Below are positions 12,320-23,596 of a stretch of 64,000 nt of DNA, one piece after another. Below the pieces are notes generated by a model. The model was not told the DNA's origin and did no database searches. It saw only the letters and a program-made list of their open reading frames with translations. The position numbers and the translations under genes were made by a program. Each line of letters opens with the position of its first letter. The first letter of the stretch is position 1. The stretch is from Ceratobasidium sp. AG-K (lineage: Eukaryota > Basidiomycota > Agaricomycetes > Cantharellales > Ceratobasidiaceae), in assembly GCA_037039685.1 (NCBI GenBank), contig JAWNGF010000012.1, forward strand, positions 992,001 through 1,056,000. The letters run 5' to 3'.

Positions 12320-14409
12320 TTATACGCGGCCTTCCCCAGTCGTACGCTTGAGTGAAGCCTTGACTGGATTCGGTGCTTCGAAAATTTCGGCCATCTCCTC
12401 GAGCGTCCTTGATGAGTGGCAAGTCAGTGTTGCGTCGCGAAACCCATACTTGTGTGCTTACTTTTGCTTCGTCTCGACCGCGAAGAAGTAAATGCAGATT
12501 GTCTCGAAAATATCCCAGGCAACAAAAACTAGGTACGTCTTCCACCCGATCTTCTCAAGCGCGACCGGAATCGCATAAGTGTTGAAAAGTCTGGCGCACC
12601 GTCAACTCCGGGTTGTCCGAAAAGAGGCTAGAACTCACGAAGCAAGGTTTAGCACCAAAGTGGTCATGGCCATCCCTTTGGCTCGAGTCTGGAAAGTCAA
12701 GCACTCTGCGGGATACAACGGTTGCAGGGGAGTAAAGCCCAACGAGAAGAGTACATTGAACAAGAAGATGAATGCGACTCCGGTTTGAGCAATAGCTTTG
12801 CTCTCCTCGTATTTCGCGGTACATGCACTCACAACAGCGAGACAGATTGCGCCGACGGTAGTGGAGAACATCATGAGAGGCCGGCGACCAACTTTATCCA
12901 GGAGAGCGACACCCGTGCAGGCCCCTCCAAATGAGACCACTGACATGACAAAGTTGAGGACAAGTTGGGAGTTGGCCGAGGTAATGCCCGCGTTGGAGAG
13001 TAGGACGACAAAAAAGTCTATGATATCGGAGTTAATGAGCGAACCGAATGGAAGAGAGCTGGTTAAACTTACAGGTGATCAAGCCGTTGCCTGAAAGTTG
13101 ACCAAAGGTAGCCATGCCGAGGCACATATACGAACGGTACCTATCCGCAGCGGTGCGGAACAGAGGTCGTAGATCCCACCAAACTTGATCACTTCCGTCA
13201 ATCTCGCACATTGCCTTGATTTCGCGCATTTCGAAATCAACCAACGGTGAATTCTCATCGCCATTTCCGTGATACTTGGTCAGAATCGCACGGGCTTGGT
13301 CTTCCTTTCCAACGCGAACGACTAGAATAAACGTTATGAGGGTTATAATGCATACGCAGGAACGAAAGACCTACGCCAGCGAGGAGACTCGGGGATGAAC
13401 CAGACAAATATAAATACAATACCGGAGGGAAGTGCTTGAAACTGGGTGGATCATGATTACATACAGCCCTTGATATCTTCGAGAAGAATGCTACTCACGA
13501 GGACAGGAAGGCGCCATTGCCATTCAGAGTTAATTCTTCCAGATGCGACCATAATTCCGGTGATCAAAACTAGAAATTAGTGGGAATTAGGGCTACCAAC
13601 CCAAAAAGAAGCTAATGGCACTTACTGGCCCCAACGTAGTACCAACTCTGGAAGTTTATTCCCGTCAGGATAATTACGAGATTGATACAACCCCTTGTAG
13701 AAGACTCACGTTGTACATCCCACCCATGCGGCCACGCCATTGAGGGGGGGACATTTCAGTAACATAAGACGGGGCCGCATTGGCAGCGACGGCCACACCG
13801 GTTCCAGAGAGTAGCCGGCCAACCATAAACATAGGCTTGTTTTGCGCAGCTGTGAGCAACAAGGTTCCTATGCTACAAACACCGAAGTTCCAGATTAGAT
13901 CCCCTCGAAGGATTAAAGTGCAATTGCGATGAACGCAACTTACAGGACGATGAGCGATCCACAAAGCATGCCTCCCTTGCGGCCAAATCGATCCATGACT
14001 GGAGCGGCAAAAAGGCACCCAATAATCTGGCCGATTGGGTACATAGTAATGACAATCCCAATTTCAGAACCAACTTTGCCAGCACCGATGAAGCTGTGGA
14101 AATAGTCCATCGCGTTGATGCCTATATCAAGTATTGTAAGATGTGAGCAGGTGACAGTGCAAAGCACATGCCTCCAAAAAGTGTTCCATCAAGGCCAGTA
14201 GACCCAGAGTTGCAATAGGCCACAATGCAAATCAAGTATAGTTGAATGCTACGCCAGGATCGTGGGTCGATTGGGTTGGCAGCGATAGCCCGGTCTCGTT
14301 CCTCATCAGAGAGCAAAGCAAGGGTACCTTTTTGAGGGCTACCATGGTGCTCGTTGAAGATCTCGGAGCCCTTCTTGTCGTCGACTGGAGATGGGGTCCG
14401 GGCAGCCAT
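12320..14409 (-). CDS. MFS sugar transporter (sugar porter family)
   Basis: Ten exons on the minus strand: 14409-14172, 14121-13944, 13872-13710, 13647-13626, 13569-13499, 13441-13375, 13321-13073, 13017-12639, 12590-12462 and 12407-12320. All join in phase to about 527 residues, the usual size. Sugar-porter signatures are visible: DRFGRKGG at 123-130 (loop 2-3), PESPRW at 241-246 (after helix 6), DKVGRRP at about 370-376 (loop 8-9) and PAEC near helix 10, with about 12 hydrophobic helices. It should move hexoses or a disaccharide across the plasma membrane by proton symport; the substrate cannot be told from sequence. Exon 4 is only 22 nt. Intron 1 (14122-14171) has the non-canonical donor GCATGT, since no GT donor keeps the frame. 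Confidence 0.93.
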
Positions 14410-15960
14410 TGCGGCGGGAGGGTCGAGGGGTGGGGGAGGAAGGGCATACCACCTGGTATTTTATGGAGAGGCCTGCGGAGAACACAGAGCCCCGCGGGGC
14501 CACGCGTAAGAGGCAACTTCGCACCCAGTCAGGGACAAAGTATAACTATCGGCAACGGTTTGTCGTTAGCCGGTGAGCTACAAACAGAAATGGAATTGGA
14601 ATTTCATCAAATTCCCGTTCGTAAGGGGATCTCACCAATCAAATATTCACCGGTCGGCATATAATGACTCTCCCAAGAACATATCGAGTTGTAATTCCCA
14701 TTTTGAACGGGAATGACGAACCGAATTCCCGTTCAAAACGGGAATTGATCAAATATGGATAGTGGTTGGATTAATTTGACTCATTTCACGTGACGTCAGA
14801 ACAAACCAACCAGCCGGATATTACGGCGTTGCATGCGTATGGACAAGTTTTCGTTTCGCAGGCAGTATAATGATAGTCAAAATCGACGATATGGCACCTT
14901 GCTAGTTTATATCCGCATGGAGAGCAACAATCGATTTGTTTTCAGAGCGGCTCGTACTTGACCAAGTGACCTTTTAGCAACCTCCTTTAGGAATGATTTA
15001 CCAGGGCTGTAATCAGAACAGTATATTAGTACGTTATTTCGGGGTGGGAGCGCTTCATAGTAAGGGGGGGGGATACAGCGGAGCTCCCTCGAGCGCTAGG
15101 AATGTCGCATTGATCCAATGCGCCAGAGTCCATGTTGGGCTCGGTCATGGAGTAAGTCCGGCCAAATTGTTAATCAGATGCGTTAGTGCCTAAGTGGTAT
15201 ATCTTCGCCCCATGGCGGTTCCTGTCAAAATATACAAAAGCTGGAGTATTATAACTACGCCTATTCTAGCGTTCAGACACCGTGGCCAACTGAGAAGTTT
15301 TGGTGGTGAATGACAGGCCAGTGCAGGAGGCGCCACGCCGCTCACGGAGGAGCAAATCAACGCCCCTGTATTATAGGCTAGTATCCTTAGGTGAGCTCTA
15401 AGGTAGGAAGTTCCTACGCTGGATACAAAACGAGCAGAAGCTAGGCCAAAGGTGATAATAGTCGCAGTGAAGAGACTGACTGAAGTAGAAGTAAATCAGG
15501 GTCCGCCGCATTTTTTTTTAAATACATATTATGTACAATCCAGCTGATTTCAGGCATGCGGACTGCCTGGGTTGTCGCAGTCGCCATCATTCACTAGTAC
15601 GCGCGGCGATTGTATGCACGCACCCTCATGTAATGGCTTGCATCACGTGACCTGACGATCACTGGGCCATGTCCGGATGGAAGGACTTTAACCAGCATGT
15701 AGTGCCATTTTGACGTCAAATACCAAGCAAAAGTTTGTATCTTGCAGTCTATCGCGCGTGGGAGCCCTGTTTCAATGCGGACCGGTTAGTTAGAGCGAGG
15801 GTAGTGAGATCGCCATGGATGGATCTCGATTACCAGCGCAGATACCCTTACAGTGAATATGCCCCGCTAGTTGGTCAAGAGAGTCAACTATAAGTTCTAT
15901 TTACAAAATAACTTTCGCATAAACTATTAAGTATAGTCGTATAATCGCAGTCTTGTGTTT
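14410..15960. other. Intergenic with palindromic repeats
   Basis: 1.55 kb between the start of the sugar transporter and the 3' end of the glycosyltransferase gene. Apart from the palindromes near 14693-14746 I see no gene. The sequence is AT-rich with short homopolymers (G9 near 15064, T9 near 15511). Confidence 0.5.
14693..14746. repeat. Two copies of a 23-bp palindrome (possible hairpin or MITE end)
   Basis: The unit AATTCCCGTT-TTG-AACGGGAATT is itself a perfect 10-bp-arm palindrome. It occurs at about 14724-14746 (opposite orientation of the 3-bp centre) and in a near-perfect copy at about 14692-14714. A related half site, AAATTCCCGTTCG, lies at about 14609. Together they form nested inverted repeats upstream of the sugar transporter. 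They could be a transposon remnant or paired operator sites for a dimeric regulator. Confidence 0.55.
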
Positions 15961-17649
15961 TTATCGGATGCAAACTTCATTGTTCATCTTATGATACAAA
16001 TCATACACACCCTGCCAGTGCTCTTTCATAAAAATTCAGTAAACCATCACTCCATCGCGAGCAGAGCAAAAAAAAAATACTTACTTCGATTCCAACATTC
16101 TTGCTTTTCCTTAGGATGGCATATAGGTTGCACTTGATTGATTTGGTCCTGAGTCGCTTTAATCCAGGGTCTAGCATTCGAAGTTATCAGATATTGTGGC
16201 AACATTAAATAATGTTTGTAAGCTTACTTTGGTAGAGGCCAGTCCGAGAAATGAATGTAAAACGACCTGGCGAGCTCTACTTGTGGGTCCCATGTGGCAT
16301 CTGGACCATCTTCTGCAAGGTAAGCAGAGTGATTTGTGTGTCGAAACTCCCCAGTAAGCATAGCATAGCCACGGTGTGGAAGGATCAGAGCCGATGAGGC
16401 TGACAACGAGTTGACAACCTATAGTTTTTCCCATAGGCTAAGCAGAGAGCACATCTTGAAATGTATTGCGTACCTCCATATCAAACCCTTTTTTGAGTTT
16501 CCCCGAAACCCAGACCTTGATTCGCGACATCATCGAGTCGCTCGGAGAAATGACCATGATATGACTTGCAAGTTTCTGCTCGTCCATCCAGTATGCGCGT
16601 GCTAGGAGAACTCAGACAATTCGAAACACTGAGTGTAATGAGGAAATACTCACGCAACGCAATCCGAGCTTGAGGCGCAAGAAATAGATGGTCAAGGTTC
16701 CTCAGTACAATGCCATCCGAGTCCAGATAGATGATTCGCGTGTAATTTGTCAACCCAAATATATGAAGTTTGGTGAGCGAGTTACTCCACGTCGCTGGTG
16801 AGTTATACAATTGGCATTTGAATTATGATAATATCTCAACAAATACACTTACGATCTCCTTGATGTGTTCTCCAGAGGTCTACTGGATGTAGGTTTACCC
16901 CATAGCGATCATTCGCCAGGTCCAACATCTGCCTAATGGCACTATTTGACCCCTATGCGAATATGTAGCGTCAAATAGGGTTGCAGTAGCTCAGGACATT
17001 CAACCGTACCACAGGAAATGATGTTCGCCATGAGATTGGATGTATCAGAGCGATTTCAGCAGCGACCTTAAGATGGCGCAGACGCTCGAAGTTAATCAAC
17101 TACATTAGCAAGACATCAGCCATCTCTCATACGGATTTTGTCAACCTCTAAGAGACATACCGCGTTGCAGAGATACGTTTTTTCTGTAGCATAGAAAACG
17201 TAGGCAAACCGCGGTGGCAATTTTGCCTCGGCGCTTGGGCCGGACTGATATGAGGGCCAAAGGCTTCCCCCAGTTGCACCTGCACCGAATAATTCTTCAA
17301 TAATGCTTGAATTTTTGTCGCAGTGCGCAGTACGGGGGGGAGATGGCTCGTCGGTAAACGAAATTTTGGGCCCGCCTGGAAAAACTGGGCTGGTTGCATG
17401 CGGTGTCGAGAAACTGCCCCAGATCCAGACTGAGAGGAATAAACTGAAGCCAACCCCAAGCACCGCACATAACACGATTTTAAGCCTTTTCCGTTGTCTA
17501 TTGACTGTGTGTTCGAGTGTCAAGTGCTCAAATCTGTCTATGGGGAACGCATCGGTCATTGTGAGGGGATGAAGGTTTAAATATCCCGGTGTCCAACCAC
17601 GCTCCTTATGAGGGATTTCACGCTGGTGTTCTGTGGTTTGGATAGACAT
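15961..17649 (-). CDS. Type II membrane glycosyltransferase family 8 (glycogenin/Gnt1-like)
   Basis: Eight exons on the minus strand: 17649-17161, 17099-17010, 16952-16853, 16794-16654, 16601-16474, 16418-16228, 16170-16085 and 16022-15961; phases agree and give about 428 residues. A short cytosolic tail precedes one hydrophobic anchor (about residues 57-75), then a stem, then the GT8 fold. The segment LTNYTRIIYLDSDG carries the DSD metal-binding motif at 251-253, followed by NLDHLF. WMDEQKLASHIMVISP and the later HRGYAML and HFSDWPLPKPW are typical of fungal GT8 enzymes. The product should sit in the Golgi and transfer a sugar from a nucleotide donor; GlcNAc, glucose or galactose cannot be separated by eye. 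The ATG at 17649 is preferred over an in-frame GTG at 17673. Confidence 0.88.
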
Positions 17650-19366
17650 GGGGAGCCGGCTGTACACAGACACACGCCAAGTTACTCAGTGCGTGGTAGT
17701 TTGGCCAACTAGCGCGCGGCCATGGATCTGCAGGAAGCATACAGCACCCGGGAATATTTCGAATATTTGCAAATGTTTGAGATCGTGGGTCCGCTAACCC
17801 ACAGATTCACATCTACCGTGACAGACTCTTCAGAACAGCAGAGTACTTACTACACGAGGCTGGTGAAAGCTTTATTTAACGTGACGTGGAATGCGAGCTC
17901 GATCCCGGCATATCTCCTGGGGCCAAGTTCCTGAAATATCGCTAGTAGGTGCTCTGGTATTCATCACTATTCATAGGTATTGATAGAAGAGACAACAGTG
18001 ATTTTCATCTCCGAGTGCAGCAGCAAATGTGGGTGTTTCAAACTAAGTCGAGGGTACCTCAAACTCGATCGGTGATCATTCCATGGGACTCATAGTGCGT
18101 TTCCTGCCGTAAGGTCCTGATGTGGGACAGCCACTGCAATCCGCAGTATATTTGACCACATGGATTGTCCTTGGCGGCAAGATACCCGGTGCGGGACCGA
18201 ATGACTGCGCAGTATCCATGAAGGGATACAAATATTCGAATGGGGTATGGGGACTAAAAATATCGGTTTTGGACTGGTTGGGCACCGGCGACAAAACTAC
18301 CGGCCCATTGTATCCTACTGGCCCTCCATCTTGGAATCGCTGCATCTGAAGAAAGGCCTAAACGGCGTGATCTCTTCCCAAGTCTGCGAGGGTGCAGCAC
18401 ATATTTCCCTCCATCCGTTCGTTCAGAACTTGGTTGGAAAGTTTTGCAGAAGTTGATTAGAGAGTCATTTTTTAGAAATTAGCACCTCGATTGTGACGAG
18501 ACTGAACTAGGACTCTCAGGCCCAAAGTAGGCCTTCTTGCAAAGATTCAAGTGTCACGAAGGCAATGATCTGTAGCCCAGCGATTCATATACGCTGAATA
18601 GGAACTCTTAGTGGAAAGAAGTGCCAGAGCCTTGGCCAGTCTCTCCTCGGGTCATGAATTTGTAAGATTAGGCTCCCTGCGCAGGATCCGGCTCCAAAAT
18701 CGGGAGGGACATGGCCGCATATATTCATCAACTTATTCTCACACGCTTCAAGAAGGAAATAAATCCTGGGTTATAGAGCTCTTGCATTCCACACTGGAGC
18801 CATGAGTGAGGAAACGCTCAATTAAGAGGCGTTGCAATCGGTCAGAGGCGTTAAATCGTAGTGCTGCTATGCATTCGATGTACCTCCGGCGAGCTGCTGT
18901 GACGCAAGTGTATTTTCCCAACCCAGATATCCTGCTCCGGTATCTTCAACCCCTGATATTGATACTAGTTTGCGGCTAGAGGTGGATATCGTCGGATTTC
19001 TGAGAACGCCTGATTATAAATAAAGTATATGGCCAAGGTTGCACGTCTCAGTGTGTTGGACAGGGCCATGGTTCTGTAAGGGTGAATCCTCGGGAGGTAG
19101 GCCGTGGTTATGGGAGTTCATATTTCGATTATGGTCCCCAGGTTATTGCAACCGGAATAAGGCAGTGTCGTTCGAATCGCAAGGTGGGGGCGGATTATGT
19201 CACGCCAGCCCCAAGATCAAAATGTCATCAGTCGTGACTGTCGTCCACGTGACCAATTTCATCACCTCCCTAAAGGTCTCACACTCGACCACCACTAGTT
19301 AACCTCTGTCCTACACAGAGTCGGAGCCAATAATTAGCAACATCTAAGGGTATAGCCATCAATATC
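17650..19366. other. Intergenic, no gene seen
   Basis: 1.7 kb with only short open frames that show no family resemblance and no plausible splice partners. It should hold the promoters of the divergent glycosyltransferase and HIT genes. Confidence 0.45.
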
Positions 19367-20088
19367 ATGTCTTCCCTCGCGAGGTATGTCGTCTCCGTCT
19401 GCATCGCATATAATCAATCACTACTGCGCCCCTCCTCTTAGCTGTTTGTTTTGCAAGATCATCAAGGGTATGTATTTTCGTCAATAAACAGTAGTGATCA
19501 AACTCACCTGGTGAGCTTTAAGGGGAGATCCCAAGCCTGAAGCTTTTGGAAACCAATTTCTCGTGAGACTACGCATTTATCCAAGTAAACATTTAGTCAT
19601 ATCCACCAAGATATGCGTTCCTCGACATCGGCCCACTCTCCAAGGGACACGCCTTAGTTATCCCCAAGTGTAAGCTCCCATCCATAAGCGAAATACCCTA
19701 TCTAATCAGAGTACAGACCATGGAGAAAAGCTCCATGATATCCCTGATGAGTATCTCGCCGATGCACTGCCAGTGGCCAAAAAGATTGCGCAGGCTGTTG
19801 GAGCGACTGATTATAACATTCTCCAAGTATGATTACCTGCTCATCTGTTTTACCCTCCATTAACTCGCTACCGGTAGAACAACGGAAAGATTGCGCACCA
19901 GGTTTGCCTTAGACATCCCACTCGAGAGGTAACTAATATGGTTACAGGTCGTCCCGCACGTCCACTTTCACTTTATCCCCAAGCCTGAAGCAAGCGATAA
20001 CGAAGGCCTCGTAATCGGCTGGCCAACCAAAAGCCCGCCAAAGGAAGAGCTACAGAAGTTGTTCGAGGAGATCAAGTCCAAGCTCTAA
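19367..20088 (+). CDS. HNT1: HIT-family nucleotide hydrolase (Hint/Hnt1-like)
   Basis: Seven small exons (19367-19383, 19442-19467, 19523-19562, 19611-19669, 19717-19826, 19878-19901, 19948-20088) join in phase to a 138-residue protein, the usual Hint size. The N-terminus has CLFCKIIKGEIPS, then AFLDIGPLSKGHALVIPK, and the histidine triad HVHFHF with H96, H98 and H100. These proteins hydrolyse adenosine 5'-monophosphoramidates such as AMP-lysine through a covalent His-AMP intermediate, as a homodimer in cytosol and nucleus. The gene is more than half intron by length before its last exon; the first exon is only 17 nt, so the start is fixed by splice phase rather than by coding signal. Confidence 0.93.
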
Positions 20089-20470
20089 ACGCCAGATGTA
20101 CTAGTATACATGATGAAATAAACTGATTACCCCTGATTTTCCACGGATGGAATTCCCTTGCGATCGGCTATTTCTAGAACTCGAGGGACTACTCGTGGTT
20201 TCAGGTCTGGGAAGTCACGCCCTATCATCGCCCACTTCTCCCCAAATCATTACATAGGTCGAAATGAATGGAACAAACGAGGCAGCTCGGGACCAATATT
20301 AATCTGGGCGCTAACAGTAATCCTTGTCCGGGCGCCAGGTGCGCTCAGATATAACGCCAGGCAGTGGCGCACGCCCGTATGCGATCCTAGTGCTCCACAC
20401 CCGCATGAATAGAACGGCTGATGTATGTTGGTTTGGTTCTCATCGACTGCAAGCGCCCACCCTCCTCGTC

Positions 20471-20790
20471 ATGACCGAAGCGCTTCCTAAGTACCTGGCT
20501 AGTATCATCATGAGTATGTCGCGCGGGAAGATATGTTATTAGCTAAAGCCGTGCCAATAGTAGGCGCATTTATACTAGCTATAATAGGGTTCATGGTCCT
20601 CGACACAGTGCGTAAAAGTGCTTCACCTCCCACCCCCACCAGGCTCGGATACAGAGGACTCTAAACTTGCGAATCATAGCGCACTCGCCGAGGCCACTTT
20701 CAAACCGTCAGAGGAGCTTCCAGGTTATATACAAGCTACGTCTGGGAAGCGAGGAATTTGTGCGCGTAATCAGTCAGGAAGCTGCGCTCA
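20471..20790 (+). pseudogene. Small one-TM protein with PY-like tail, decayed copy 1
   Basis: A possible first exon 20471-20513 (MTEALPKYLASIIM) joins through a GTATGT...AG intron to a hydrophobic segment IGAFILAIIGFMVL and a basic stretch from 20561. That frame stops at 20664. The neighbouring frame continues with SDTEDSKLANHSALAEA and ends in ELPGYIQATSGK, which resembles the tail of the second copy (DLPSYTQAVSEK) at 21.6 kb. One frameshift near 20640 would explain both. Function unknown; a proline-tyrosine-like tail on a single-span protein could recruit a HECT ubiquitin ligase. Confidence 0.35.
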
Positions 20791-21343
20791 CACAGGTGGT
20801 TATTTCTTCCCAACAGTATCCAGAGGCAATAACATATGTATGGTTGTACTCATCGGAGATGCCAATTGTTCTATACTTACTTGCTTCGAATACCACTCTT
20901 TCATCGGTAAATGAAGATCGCCTAGCTAACCCGGATCATCAGCCCAGCTCCACTTGATGTAGCAAGGCCATACCCCTCAAATGCTCGTCATCAACCAACC
21001 ACCGGGAATGCAGATTAGCCGCCGGCGTGTTGAGAGATATGGCATCTCGGGCAGCTGCAGTTGAAACCCAACTCCTGTCTTTTTCTGGATAATAAGAATA
21101 ACCTTACCAGAATATTACTCCTTATCTGCTTCTTCTTGCACGCTGTGATGGAAGGATAGATGAATTGGCTCCTATCCCTGAGTTTCTATCTCGGCGCTAA
21201 CAGTAATCCATCCGAGCGCCGGCTTTGCCAAGGCCCGAGGAGTGCATGATTATGGTTATATGCGACTTGGTCTTCTTCAATCCTCAAGCACCAGGGTATA
21301 TGTATGTCGTATATCTCAATCACCTCCAAGTACTCCTCATAAA

Positions 21344-21621
21344 ATGTCCGATTCGTTCCCGGGATATGCTCTAGTTATCATCACCCTCGGGTACGTTGCA
21401 TGGTGAGAGAGAATTCCGAGCTAATGCTACATCAATGCTTAGGAGTTTTACTGCTCGTAGCGCTCGGGTTCACGGTTTTCATCGCAATAAGGAGAAGGTC
21501 GTTGCCCGTTGCCCCTGGTGAGGGTAAAGATCTAGAAATTGCTAGCGTCAACATACTCACCGAGACAACTAAACAATCAGAAGACCTTCCGAGTTATACC
21601 CAGGCAGTGTCTGAGAAGTAA
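21344..21621 (+). CDS. Small one-TM protein with PY-like tail, copy 2
   Basis: A first exon beginning MSDSFPGYALVIITLG at 21344 seems to be followed by an intron. An exon then encodes GVLLLVALGFTVFIAIRRRS, an acidic linker and the C-terminus DLPSYTQAVSEK, stopping at 21621. I could not find a donor/acceptor pair that keeps the frame perfectly, so the gene may be broken or the start may differ. Hydrophobic core, stop-transfer arginines and PSY tail parallel the copy at 20.5 kb. Both copies are preceded by the shared string CGCTAACAGTAATCC (about 20309 and 21196), which supports a duplicated unit. No known family recognised. Confidence 0.35.
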
Positions 21622-21762
21622 GAGGCTATTATTCTTCCAGTTCAAGACTTAGATTGATTATTGCGTTCAGATGAAAGCTTATTCCAGCCCGCCCGAAGTC
21701 CTGAGAGAACGAGATATATATGTAACGACCGCATAAACACAGATACCAATTATACCATGCCC

Positions 21763-23502
21763 TCAACGTTGCTCGCTCATCTGGGCCAAGTAGTCACCGA
21801 GCTAATAAAGTAACGTTAGCCTAGCACTAAATAAAGTAGTCGAGTACGTACCCTCAGAGCCCCAGCACGAATACTGTCGGCGGCATTCTGGACGTCCGGA
21901 TTAGCCATGACGCGCGAAATGGCGTCCCGGGCGGCCATCTCAATCCCTTGCAGCGACTCGTTGCCAGCGCTAAACGAGGGAGAGGATAGCCCAGCGTTGT
22001 CCAGATCCTGATGAGAAGCATAATGTCAGATTAGAATATGAAAAAAGAGGCGGACATGCCTCCTCATCCCGTCCAAAGTACTGGTTGCTAGAAATGCTCG
22101 TCGCCCCACTGAACTGCTGGAGTCGACTGCTAGCTTCGGATTGAGCGGAGGGATCATAATCGTTACGGCCAAAGTACATGTCCGACGAGATGGCTAAAGA
22201 TTTATACGCATCAGTCAGGGGGTCGGATAGGGGGAAGAGGAGATCTGACCTTTTTGATTACCGAATTTCTCCCGTGCGGTCGTAACGTCGTCTACCTGGG
22301 CATACTTCTTAGCAGGCGCGGGTGCACTTGGGCCAGCTACGATTTGACCAAAGCCGAGTCGCCCCATGCCCATGCCCAGACGCTGCATGTCTGCCGAGTT
22401 GCGCTTCTCCTCGCTAATCACGGGCTTCACAGTGCCAGCACTACTGACAGCGGAAGCTTTAGCAGCAGCAGCCTTGGCAGCTGCCTCCTCGCGTTCTCGC
22501 TCCGCGTCGTATCCCAGCTGCTTGATCCTCTCCTCCTCCTCGCGGGCTTTCTTTTCGGCCGCCTCAAAGTCGATTGGTGCCCCTGCCTTTTTCGCGCCTA
22601 GTCCGCCCTTGGTCGCGCCTAGCTTGGATGCGCCCAGTTTGGAAACTTTAGGGCCACTACCGAGTTTAGAAGAGGCGCTGGATGATGTAGTGGAGCGGAT
22701 GGAAGACGAGGTGACAGTACGCGAGACAGCAGGGGCAGGAGGAGTGGCGGTGGGTGTGGGTGGGAGAGGGACTTGCGTCGCGCTGGGGGCCTTTCCAATC
22801 CCAGGGGGGCGGGCAACAGGTGCAGACGTCGTCGCGGCTGGTTTAGGGGCAGGCGGTGCGGGCTTATCCCATGAATCGAAAAAGTCCTCGTCGGCGTCTT
22901 TAGCTTCCTTTGAAGTGGGTGCTCCAGTCTGTGCGCCTTCAACATAAATTCCACTAGGATAGCTACGGAAATGTCAACATTAGTTTGTGAATGTGTCGAG
23001 GTGCGTAATCCGTACCGAGTGGCATCCTCCTTGACGCGTTTTGCGAGCTCCTCCTTGTAGAGGTCCGCGACACGGCCTTGATATTTGGCTTTGGTGTCGC
23101 TTGCAGAGAGGAGGCTAGAGCCCCCATGACGAGTATAGAATTCGGTTGCCAACTGGTTTCCACCGACTTTCATCGTCCGTAGCTGTCCAAGCTGCCATGA
23201 ATCGAGGTTTGTGGAGCTGGAGATAATGATAAGCAGAGAAACTCAAAGCAGAATATTAACATACCGAACAAAGCTAATATGGACACCCATATTGCGGTGC
23301 ACACTGGAACAATCGAGGCAGATGTACACGCCAAACGTGACACTCGACCAGGTCGGGTTACGGGCCTTGCAGTCGAAGCATTGCTACAACGCGTATAAGC
23401 ATTTTTCCTGAAGGATTAGATGCATTTACTCACCTTGTTGGCTTTTTGGCCCTTGAGGACCGCGAAGACGGCCTCTGTCTCTTGCTTGGTGGGATCGGCC
23501 AT
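21763..23502 (-). CDS. GLO3: ArfGAP, GLO3/ArfGAP2-3 type
   Basis: Seven exons on the minus strand: 23502-23434, 23383-23265, 23216-23016, 22962-22250, 22193-22060, 22007-21852 and 21801-21763; all phases agree, about 476 residues. The N-terminal ArfGAP zinc finger is C25-x2-C28-x16-C45-x2-C48, followed by the arginine finger R53 in [14 protein letters not shown] long Ser/Ala/Pro-rich middle is followed by a Lys/Glu/Ala-rich segment and two copies of the Glo3 motif, ISSDMYFGR and ISSNQYFGR, which mark the GLO3 class. These proteins stimulate GTP hydrolysis by Arf1 on COPI vesicles in Golgi-to-ER traffic. Intron 5 (22008-22059) starts with GCATGT rather than GT. The gene is divergent from the RING-CH gene with only 94 bp between the two ATGs. 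Confidence 0.93.
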
Positions 23503-23596
23503 TGGATGGATGTGGGTGCGACGTGGAGAGATTCTGCTGACCAATCCGGCTGAGGAGACACCTGAATCCAGCACGTGACTTTTGCCTTCATCCACC
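23503..23596. promoter_or_regulatory. Compact bidirectional promoter (ArfGAP / RING-CH ligase)
   Basis: Only 94 bp separate the two start codons. The interval holds an E-box CACGTG at 23572-23577 and a CCAAT box at 23541-23545, both standard eukaryotic promoter elements. Co-regulation is an inference from spacing. Confidence 0.55.

Noticed and set aside
22366..22947. 193-codon plus-strand frame over the ArfGAP gene
   Set aside because: It is antisense to the Ser/Ala/Pro-rich middle of the ArfGAP and has only low-complexity Ala/Ser composition.
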